NCBI GenBank assembly: GCA_035578155.1
Contig: JAPWDM010000001.1
Location: 163,901,498-163,965,497, forward strand
Direction of reading: 5' to 3'
DNA from: Brachynemurus nebulosus
Lineage: Eukaryota; Arthropoda; Insecta; Neuroptera; Myrmeleontidae
Length of the DNA stretch: 64,000 bases
Below the pieces are notes generated by a model that saw only the letters and a program-made list of their open reading frames with translations, ran no database searches and was not told the DNA's origin. Within the stretch, counting starts at the first letter, position 1; the number at the start of each line of letters is the position of its first letter. The translations under genes were made by a program, and so were the position numbers. Below are positions 55,603 to 64,000 of this stretch, in pieces.

Positions 55603-56265
55603 CAGGATTGCCAACTGTCCCGATTTAATCGGGATGTCCCGATTTTAGGCCTATGGGTCCTGCGTCCCGACAACAGTAATGGCGGGACGCTAACTGTCCC
55701 GATTTTTAACATTCACAATTTTTTTACATTTTCAGTCTCGCCAGTCTCTTTATTGTTGTTTCTAAATTATCGCGCTTGCATGTCATGACGGCCAAGGAAG
55801 TAAGTATATTTGCTGTACATACTGATAAAGTGTACTCTGTCTACTGATTTATAACTTATACAGCCTACAGTATTGCCAGATTAGCTCATTAAAATTCCTC
55901 CAACATCCAAATTCCCCCAAAAAATGGGAGAAATTATTTGACGTATATTCCTCCCAAAATAATACAGTTGATAAACAAAAAAAAAAAAAAAAAATTAAAA
56001 AACAATTTAATATAATTTTTAATTTAATAAAATAAAGAAATATTATTGTAATATTATCTTCAAGAAATTGTTTTGTTTAAAGGTTTGTAACATCATGGTT
56101 TAAATATGTAGCTATTAGTAACAAATAATAAAAATAAAAAGAATATCTTTCCTACTGGCTGATTAAAAACTTTTTTTTTTTTTAACAGTCCCGATTTTAC
56201 TTGTCCCGTCCCGATTTTTTTCCCATTAAATCCCGAAATATTCATTGGTAGAGTTGGCAACCCTA
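55603..56265. mobile_element. Non-autonomous hAT element with perfect TSD
   Basis: ggtatgaa flanks both sides exactly (55595-55602 and 56266-56273). The ends CAGGATTGCCAACTG and, inverted, TAGGGTTGCCAACTC are TIRs. TCCCGATTT words recur near both ends. The minus-strand frames at 55488-55712 and 56093-56284 are by-products. Confidence 0.92.
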
Positions 56266-56328
56266 GGTATGAAACACCTACCAATCAAGTTACTTATCTG
56301 ATTTCCTGTACTGTTTTTCGAATTATTA

Positions 56329-56856
56329 AAAAAAAATACGCTACCAATCGGGTGTAGCACACAGCTTCCTCGTACTCCTAACAGACTTACCTAATCTTTA
56401 AAGCGATTTTCCATAACAATGGAAATTTGGAAAGACTGACTGCATTAGTTTTTTTCTGTCAATCCGTAGAGAAAAACCAATATCTACACATAATTTGAAA
56501 ATACTCTTAATATTTGAACGAAGTGGGATTAATAGTAGTAAAATATAGTTATAGACATTTAATGAAATTTCATGGTAGCGCCGTATATACCATTACTCCG
56601 ATTGCGATGAAATTCTCTAAGGACCATCTAAGAACCAAACCGCATAATTTTTGAAAATTTCATCAAAAACAATCGAATACACAGTTTATGCCACTTGGTG
56701 GAATCTGGTGACATACTTGCTCTATGTGACATACAGATGAACGGACCGACAGACGGCACTGTTCAGGAAGCTTTAAAACGTAAAATGCGAGTAAAAATTC
56801 TCGCTTTCAAAAGTGATCACAGTACTTCAGCTACTTTAATAGTCTTGTAAGCAATA
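56329..56856 (+). repeat. Dispersed repeat family W, copy 1
   Basis: It runs from 'aaatacgctaccaatcgggtgtagcacac' to 'gtgatcacagtacttcagctactttaatag'. Landmarks are 'tcatggtagcgccgt', 'gaccatctaagaacca', 'atgccacttggtg' and 'ggaagctttaaaacgtaaaatg'. Collinear with copy 2 at 60808-61851. Confidence 0.85.
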
Positions 56857-57998
56857 AAAATACCTACATGACTCACATAAGAGTGACAATGAGTTACCTC
56901 AAATAACTTCCATTTCATTAACTGAACTGATTACACTGATAAATGTATATGAACACCCAAATAACAATTGGTGATAACGAACCAAAGTAATTTCTTTATA
57001 CTTTAGTTAACCGGAAACTTTTGTTTAAGGCTGTATATGTATAACCGTGAATGCTAGTGAATAATTTTGTTACATTTTTACATGCAATAAATAAATAAAA
57101 AATGTAACACTGTAGCCACTGTATCTAGGTCTTTCGATAGAGTTTCATTGGGTAAGTAGTAATTTCACCAAAAAGGATAAATATTCAAGTAAAACAAATA
57201 AAATCTAATCTATACTGATATCGTTTAATCTGTTTCAGACTTATATAAGTAACTACTTGTATAGAAACTTCATAAAAATGAAATAGTGGCTAGATATGAC
57301 AGGAGATTAAATTTCAAAGAAATACTTCCAAAATTATGCGGTGCGTTTAGAAATACTAGCTTCATGAAAATATTTTAAAAACGGTATTTTTTGCCTTGGA
57401 AAAATGATTTGATAAACTTTCCGTAACAGTTTATATTACATTTTTCCCCACTTGGCCCTAATTTCTCACTTTACACCTATATACAATTCAATAAAAAACA
57501 TTCTAGAATTAAAAAACATTCTCGACCATATTTACTTTATTCAAATTGTTGTAGTTAGAAAGAGACATCTGGTGAATGCAGTTGTAACAGCAACCTTCCC
57601 ATCGACACCTATATGGTTGCCATCACTACCAAACCCAATCCTGCTTCCTCATTCCATTATCACCCGCCATGGTATTCATTACAGAACATTAAAAATATGA
57701 AAAATGTTTGACTTTATACAAAACTCGTTCGAGTAAAAGACATAAAAACTTAACAGCATTACAACAGACGTATAAGTACATACAAGTACCATGCATTAAT
57801 GGAATGTATAATATCTGATTCTATGCATTTCCATGTATACACAGAAATACACAGAATCAAATAATTTTAAAATTAACCTAGATATTCCAACATCGTTCAG
57901 TAATTTCTTTCAAGAGCGGAAACTCAAAGTTCCAACTTTTTCTTTAACTGATTGAAAATTATCACAATCAGCATTAATGTTGCATTAAAAATATAAAT
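56857..57998. other. No gene supported
   Basis: A somewhat less AT-rich frame at about 57560-57700 includes TATFPSTPIWLPSLPNPILL but has no recognised domain or splice context. Otherwise AT-rich. Confidence 0.4.
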
Positions 57999-58593
57999 TA
58001 CTAGCACTTACCCGCAACATCGTCTACGCGGTGTTTTCGCAAAATTAACATCCAAATTGTAACCCCAACTACCCCTGTCTATTCCTGTGTAATTTGAGCA
58101 AATTGCATATCAATAGACAGCTCTTTAAAAAAGGAGTATTATGTTCTACAACATATTCAAAATTCATCAAAATCGATAAGTCCTGCCTCGGGACCTTCAC
58201 TAGTACCTAAGCCTTACGTTCTATCAATTGTTTTGATTTTTTTAAATTTACGTTTTTTTTTACAATGAAATAACTGTTTCAAATATAGAACATAATACTC
58301 TTTATGTATTAAAAAAAAAAATTAAATTTAATTCTTTCAGTTACCCATGTTTTAAGTACTAAAAGATTCGTGAAAATACGATACCCAATTTCAAATAAAA
58401 TTGAGCATGAGTCATCTTTAAAGAATTACATAATTCTTTTATTCGAAACAAATCAATCTTCTATTCTTTTGTAAAAATAAACTGCAAATTTAAAATTTGC
58501 GAAAGTGCAATAATGAAAGAGATAAAGCCAAGAAAACGGAAATTCTTTAAATTCATAAGTGACGAACCATGGTTAAAATTAAGTGAAATGGAT
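57999..58593 (+). repeat. Dispersed repeat family H, copy 2
   Basis: The start ACTAGCACTTACCCGCAACA and the last 190 bp (58401-58593) match family H copy 1. From 58512 the plus strand reads MKEIKPRKRKFFKFISDEPW and continues LKLSEMDYTKSNLPNA before a stop at about 58621. Copy 1 has the same frame disrupted by an indel, so this may be a decayed coding segment. Confidence 0.65.
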
Positions 58594-59068
58594 TATACTA
58601 AAAGCAATTTGCCAAATGCGTGATGAATCCGCAAAATTTGGATTTCGCAATCGTTTCAAAGGCAATTATAAGAATGATAAAAACCTTATACAGTATATTT
58701 TATTCCAAGAATTGCGAAAAACTGTAGCTATTGACTACGAAACGTTGGTATAATGCATGTTTACCATACACTTGGCCAAGTTTTCCTTCCCCTTAAAATA
58801 CGAAACTCTTTTAATAAAATGTTTAGTAGCTCCTGGATTAGACGTTGTTAGCCAGTCGGTCGATTGTCTGATAAGATTTTTTTTCTTTTTCGTCGTTACC
58901 AAAAACATCATGTACAAAGGAATATACAGAAATTGAACCCGGTCACTTCAAAGATACAACATACACCCCAATGTTGCTGGATTTCACTTACAATTCAGAA
59001 AATACTGCATTGCACTGCATATCTACACAACGACTCAATCCATCGATACATGTAACATGTACGAGTTA
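58594..59068. other. No gene seen
   Basis: AT-rich spacer with chance frames on both strands. Confidence 0.45.
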
Positions 59069-59070
59069 TA

Positions 59071-60290
59071 CACTACCGTCCAAAAGTTTGGAAGCAAAGA
59101 TATTTTTGCAGATTACAAAATTTTTTTTCCAGACATTCTAATAAAATAGTCTGTAATTAAAATAAATTAATTCGCACCACAATAACAACTAAAAATTTCA
59201 AAAGCTTTTACATCTTTTGTCGATAGTCTCCCGTATTGTTTTGATCAATCCACGTATTTTATTACCGTCACATCATTAATAACATAACAGACAAACTATT
59301 CTCTGAAAATAACTGCGTAGCTGGTGAAAAATCTTTCTCCATCTAATGTAGCACAGCTCTGGACATTATTAAAAGATCAATGAAAAATGAGATATGCACT
59401 TGAAATTTGAAGAAAGGATATTTTCAATTTTGATAAACTTCTAAACCGAATATCCAGAATTTATGAACAAGTCATTAAGAAAATAGGTGATTACTTTGAT
59501 GAAGCCAGAATCTAATATTGAAGTTGCAAATTTGTTTTTTGTAATAACAATATTAGTACAATTTACTGATGATCGATATTAGAAAAACATCGATGTTGAC
59601 ATCGATGTTAATTAACATCAATTCAAGAGTATCGATATACGATATATATCGAAAGAAAGACATTTTTACACACATAAAGAAAGAAAGACACATATCGAAA
59701 GAAGATATATATCGAAAGAAAGACAGTTTCTGTAGCAAAATAAACAACCATTATAATCTATTATTTTATTTATTAAAAATTAACATTGCCAGTGTTTATT
59801 TGGTACACTTTGCAAAAAAAGTCACTTTGTTAGAAGTTTCCCTTTTAATATGTTCCTTTGTTGATACAAATGCTGCCCAGCAATTGAAAACAGTCTCTCT
59901 GAAGCTGTTGAAGTTACTGTGAAATACAAATATTTAATGGCAATTTTTTTCAAGTTTAGATAAGTGGATCCTAGAACTCGTAATGGATCTTCTTTTAAAT
60001 CAGCGACAGAACTTTATAAATACTGGATAGGTTAGAGTAATATCGATCTTTCGATATTATTCTCATAACATCGATGTGTCGATGTTATCGAGGACATAAC
60101 ATCGATGTTTTTCCCTTAAACATCGATGTTTTTCTAACATCGATGAATATCGATCATCCCAAGTATAATTAAATATGATTAACATGTCCAAATAAAATTC
60201 ATATTTTACACCAAATAAATATGACTGATGTCTATCCAGTGATGGTTTTATGGAATTTTTTTAATGCTTCCAAACTTTTGGACGATCGTG
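59071..60290. mobile_element. Tc1-like element, split by a hAT
   Basis: TA (59069-59070), then CACTACCGTCCAAAAGTTTG. The inverted right end CACGATCGTCCAAAAGTTTG ends at 60290 and is followed by TA (60291-60292). 'CCGTCCAAAAGTTTGGAAGCA' type termini are characteristic of Tc1-like transposons. Without the nested hAT it is about 610 bp, too short for a full transposase, and no DDE motif is recognised. Confidence 0.85.
59564..60162. mobile_element. Non-autonomous hAT element
   Basis: The 8-bp flanks gtacaatt (59556-59563) and gtataatt (60163-60170) agree at 7 of 8. The inner part of the TIR, GATGATCGATATT, is exact on both sides. ACATCGATGT palindromes crowd both ends. It interrupts the Tc1-like element. 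The 117-codon frame at 59569-59922 begins in the TIR and is not credible. Confidence 0.88.
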
Positions 60291-60292
60291 TA

Positions 60293-60807
60293 TGTATGTA
60301 TTTTTATTTGAAACTTGCAACAAAATACTACAACGTACGAAATAATATGAAGCTATTAGAAATACTTGCACTACATAGTGTAACAGTATGGCAAACATTT
60401 GTTGTTCTAATAAAGAAATTTAATTGACGATATAACATTCAAGAAAACATGCCCCTCGTAATTAAAAATCTCATTTACAAACACGATTTATTGATGGTAT
60501 TAATTACACTACTTACTGCAATTCCCTTAAAATAAAAATATTGAAATCTACACTGGAAATAAACTACTTTGTAAATGGGGTGTTAAGTATTTTGCAATGA
60601 ACAATGGTTTGCTACCGTCAAGGCGCCTTTTTCTACTACTTAGGAAAAATTATTGCTCTGATTAGGAATGAACTCAGATTGTAAGTTGCATATTACACAC
60701 GAACGAACAATTCACATAAGAGCCACACAGCGGCAAGTTCGTAATACGCCTTACAACCGAATTATGTATGTACTATATTTTATCTGTGACTAATATGCAG
60801 TTCACAA
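60293..60807. other. No gene seen
   Basis: AT-rich spacer without recognisable structure. Confidence 0.5.
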
Positions 60808-60883
60808 TAAAAAAATACGCTACCAATGGGGTGTAGCACACAGCTTCCTCATACTCGTAAAAGACTGTAAAACAGTATTCTAC

Positions 60884-60886
<3 letters not shown>

Positions 60887-60969
<83 letters not shown>
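60887..60969. repeat. (TA)n microsatellite, 83 bp
   Basis: Uninterrupted AT dinucleotides inside family W copy 2; absent from copy 1. Confidence 0.97.
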
Positions 60970-60971
<2 letters not shown>

Positions 60972-61305
60972 GTGGAATTATATTTTCGCCATAAAGTTCA
61001 TAAAAAATTGTTGTAACTCAAAATACTTAAAGTCTAAATTATAAAATATTTTAGAAACTAACCCCCAAAATACTTTAAAAGTTTGAGCGAAGTGGGACTA
61101 GTAGTAAATAAGACATTGACATTTAATGGGATTTCATGGTAGCGCCGTGGATACTATTACTCTGAATGAAATGAAATTTGTGGAGGACCATCTAGGAACC
61201 AGACTGCATAATTTCTGACAATTTTATAAAATATAATTGAATAGTTCGAAGTTATGCCACTTGGTGCAATTTAGTATATTAATGGAATGACATGGTAGCG
61301 ACATA

Positions 61306-61560
61306 CACTGAGAAAAAATTACGGTAATTTTTACGGAGCTTTCTGGTAATGCGGGCATAAGTCACAGGCAACGGGAAAATTACGGAGCTGTATAGGAAAA
61401 ATTCTTAAGCTTTTCTGTAATTTTTCCTGTACAGCTTAAGAATTTTTCCTATACAGCTCCGTAATTTTTCCTATACAGCTCCGTAATTTTCCCGTTGCCT
61501 GTCACTTATGCCCGCATTACCAGAAAGCTCCGTAAAAATTACCGTAATTTTTTCTCAGTG
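61306..61560. mobile_element. CACTG-family palindromic MITE, 255 bp
   Basis: TA (61304-61305), CACTGAGAAAAAATTACGGT at the left and the exact inverse at the right, then TA (61561-61562). The arm 61306-61410 pairs almost perfectly with 61434-61560; the right arm is about 22 bp longer because CAGCTCCGTAATTTTTCCTA is doubled. The surrounding family W text resumes on both sides, so the TA target is directly visible. Confidence 0.92.
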
Positions 61561-61851
61561 TAGCTACCGTTACTCCGATTTCGAGTAAATTCATAGGAGA
61601 CCATCTAAGAATCAAACAGCATGATTTCTGAAAATTTCATTAAAAACAATCAAATAATTCAGAAGTTCTGCCATTTGGTGCGAACTGGCGACAGACAGAC
61701 AGACGAATGGACAGACACCAAACCAAAATTGTCCAGGAAGCTTTAAAACGTAAAATGTACGTAAAAAATTTTATTTTGGAGGGAAAAAATTTTTTATTTT
61801 TCAAAAGTGATCACAATACTTCGGCTACTTTAGTTGTCTCGGAAGCAATAT

Positions 61852-62589
61852 AAATCTAGTACAAATTAATACAATACATTAAAATTATATAAAAATTTCT
61901 AATGTATTAAAAACAAATATTTATTTTTTATTTGTTAGGTAAAAATTTTCCTATAGGTTTTAATTCAATATACAGTAGAAAAATTAACAAATTCTAGTAA
62001 GCTACGATTCTTTACACACAGTCGTATACATATAAAGTATAAAATTTCGCAGAGTCCAAGGATACTGTACATTAGACAGGTATAGCTATTTCTGAATTAG
62101 TCTATACATATATTAAAATTTTGCTGTTTTGGATTGGGCAGCTGTTAAGCTAAACATCTGAAAAATTTTTTGACTATTTTCCCAATTCATTAGAAGTACC
62201 TACCTACTAGAGTTAAAATTACTTAAAAACTCCCAGACTATATTTAAAAGAAGGATATGCATAATACTTAAAACAATTTTCTCTTTTAATTAATTATTCT
62301 TATGATCATAAATCTTACGTTTTATAAGAATTTTTAATTTTAAAATTTTCTGTTATTTTTTCCCTCTTTTAAATACAAGCCATAAAGAAAATTAAATATC
62401 CCAATGCACCAATAAATATTAAATAATTTTAAATATTTAAAAGTTACAATAATTACAGCTCGGTATTTTTAGCGAATTTCCAGAATGGAAACTCGCTATT
62501 CCAGCCTTGCTCATGGTGGAAGTTCAGCCCGCGACTATGGCAGAAATTTGTTTTGAGGCCCCTAGAACCCAAAAATAATATTCACTAAA

Positions 62590-62592
<3 letters not shown>
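61852..62592. other. No gene; small palindrome at 62471-62497
   Basis: AGCGAATTTCCA-gaa-TGGAAACTCGCT at 62471-62497 echoes the 'ggaaattcgct' end of family Z. Otherwise AT-rich. Confidence 0.5.

Positions 62593-62678
<86 letters not shown>
62593..62678. repeat. (TA)n then (TGTA)n microsatellite
   Basis: 75 bp of TA dinucleotides (62593-62667) pass into ATGTATGTATGTA directly before family Z copy 2. Confidence 0.95.
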
Positions 62679-62680
<2 letters not shown>

Positions 62681-62689
62681 GGTTTATGT

Positions 62690-62960
62690 ATGTATATATG
62701 TATCAGCACGATAGCTCTTCAGGAAAAACTGCTAGCTTTACGAAATTTGGTGACAACGTTGAAAGTCCAAAAATCTTGGATGAGTTCTTCAGCCAAGCAC
62801 GTCGGATGCCAGGAACATGGTTTTTGTTCTTGCAAAAAATTAGTTTTTTGCCAAAATTTGCTATAATTTAAAAGTTTTCGCCACATTTTTTTACACCATT
62901 GCAAAGACGGAAAAAAATCACATAAAAAAGGTTTTTGAACTATTATTCTAGGTTAGCTAG
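62690..62960 (+). repeat. Dispersed repeat family Z, copy 2
   Basis: It matches copy 1 (29918-30178, inverse) and the segment running off the end of the window. It contains 'tcagcacgatagctcttcagg', 'gatgccaggaacatggtttttg' and 'tttacaccattgcaaag'. Confidence 0.75.
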
Positions 62961-63661
62961 TTTTTGAGAAAATAAGAAAAGAAGTTCTGGACCCACCATC
63001 CACTACCGGGGCGGTTCTAGAAACCTCCGGCGGTGGGTGGAGACTCATATTTGTTTAAAATATTGCTTTTAAATAAAATGATTTTTTGAGTTTGTTGGTG
63101 CCAAATTGATTTATTCTGAAACTAAAACAAATCTTTAATATATATACGTTAATGACTTATTCTTTTCAATCATCAGTCATTGAGTGATAGATTGACTTTC
63201 CACTTATCATCAAAAATATAAAGCACTTCTAACAATCTTAGGTTGATGAAATTCGACAGAGTTGTAGAATTTGAAGCATAAATAAAGAGAAAAATCAAAT
63301 AGCGAAAAATTTTATACTATACACTCTCAAATTTTGCATGTAAAAAATCGTGAAATGTAATAGTAGGAGAGCTACCCGCCACCTCGACTAAGGTACTCGC
63401 CATAAAGCTAGAATTTCTTATATAGCTTATTTGATAATAGTGAAGTATGAAAATCTACTTCTGCCGGGGTTGGCCCGGTTGCAAAAATACCCCCTCTACT
63501 TTTGAAATAGTAATTTTTTTTTCAAAAAAAAAAAAATATACTTTCACAAGTTTGCCGTTGGAATGAGTTGAAATTTGGCTCATTCCGATGCACAACAATT
63601 TTAATTTACATATAATTTATTTTTAAAAAATGTCAAACTGGGAATCTGTAATTCAAAAATG
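62961..63661. other. No gene; GC-richer patch at 62985-63045
   Basis: 'ccaccatccactaccgggg..cctccggcggtgggtgg' at about 62993-63041 can fold as an imperfect hairpin. No coding or RNA family is recognised. Confidence 0.4.
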
Positions 63662-63874
63662 AAATCTTTTTCACGAAAAATGTCCAAAACACCGTAAACG
63701 TTTTCACGAAATTTCTTAAAAATAAGATGTTTCGTTCTTGAGTTATCGTGTGGACACATTTATATATATGTTTACTAAGTGTCCGCACGATAACTCAAGA
63801 ACGAAACATCTTATTTTTAAGAAATTTCGTGAAAACGTTTACGGTGTTTTGGACATTTTTCGTGAAAAAGATTT
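63662..63874. repeat. Near-perfect palindrome, 96-bp arms
   Basis: Arm 63662-63757 and arm 63779-63874 are reverse complements with one mismatch (T/C) around a 21-nt loop (ATTTATATATATGTTTACTA plus A). The right arm is the first part of family Z copy 3, so the left arm is an inverted duplication of it. Confidence 0.92.
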
Positions 63875-64000
63875 GGCGGAATGAGGCGGAAAATTCACAT
63901 AAAGAAGGTTTTTTTTATTTACAATTACTCTATATCAACTAGTTTCCGAGAAAAACGTACTTTTGTAAATGGAAATTCGCTATGTTATGAAGGATGCTGC
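63779..64000 (+). repeat. Dispersed repeat family Z, copy 3, cut by window end
   Basis: It runs 'gtccgcacgataactcaagaacg' to 'ggaaattcgctatgttatgaaggatgctgc', matching copies 1 and 2. The 64-codon frame at 63748-63942 spans the palindrome loop and is a by-product. Confidence 0.75.

Larger units (their letters stand above)
60808..61851 (+). repeat. Dispersed repeat family W, copy 2 (partly doubled)
   Basis: Collinear with copy 1, but the 'tggtagcg..attactc..gaccatct' part occurs twice (61138-61280 and 61563-61700). It also carries a (TA)n array and the palindromic CACTG element at 61306-61560. A 'gacagacagacagacga' run lies at 61690-61710. Confidence 0.85.

Noticed and set aside
57452..57700. 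82-codon plus frame with proline-rich end
   Set aside because: No domain, no splice context and no partner exon.
59569..59922. Plus-strand frame of 117 codons
   Set aside because: It begins inside a hAT terminal repeat and its composition follows repeated ATCGAT and AAAGAAAGAC words.

Overview
The window is AT-rich, non-coding DNA from a eukaryotic nuclear genome, almost certainly an arthropod and most likely an insect. The evidence is the dense mixture of hAT, Tc1/mariner-pogo, TTAA-target and CACTG-type elements, a jockey-like reverse transcriptase, insect-style dispersed repeats with runs of CAGT and GACA, and long (TA)n arrays. The order cannot be fixed from sequence alone; Hemiptera or Lepidoptera look plausible. 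I see no prokaryotic gene organisation. Nearly all open frames of 60-120 codons are chance frames inside repeats.

Layout: 0.7-10 kb is a nested stack of MITEs and dispersed repeats (families X, H and Y). 10-20 kb holds hAT and TA-flanked MITEs, several hairpins, a decayed THAP-domain fragment on the minus strand (16.8-17.1 kb) and a 1.56-kb inverted-repeat element. 20-25 kb is mostly empty apart from tandem repeats and a 956-bp element keeping a decayed zinc-finger tail of a transposase. 25.6-27.3 kb is a long-inverted-repeat element whose loop carries an open, cysteine-rich (CXC-like) C-terminal coding fragment on the minus strand. 28-32 kb has a hAT, a tRNA-Thr-like sequence, a TTAA element, a pogo MITE and a candidate first exon with TATA box, signal peptide and splice donor. 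32.8-34.7 kb is a family Y copy split by a 1.1-kb element bounded on both sides by (TA)n arrays. 35-45 kb has three nested CACTG/TTAA elements. 45.3-46.0 kb is the only long coding match, a LINE reverse transcriptase fragment. 46-64 kb is another series of TIR elements (at least three hATs, pogo, Tc1, TTAA, CACTG palindrome), tandem units and near-perfect palindromes.

No complete host gene is visible. If host genes are here, only two candidate first exons (31.66 kb, plus strand; 17.7 kb, minus strand) suggest them, and their remaining exons would lie in long introns or outside the window. Repeat families are named X, Y, Z, W, H and G here only for cross-reference. All element calls come from reading terminal inverted repeats (TIRs), target-site duplications (TSDs) and copy-to-copy matches by eye; no database search was possible.
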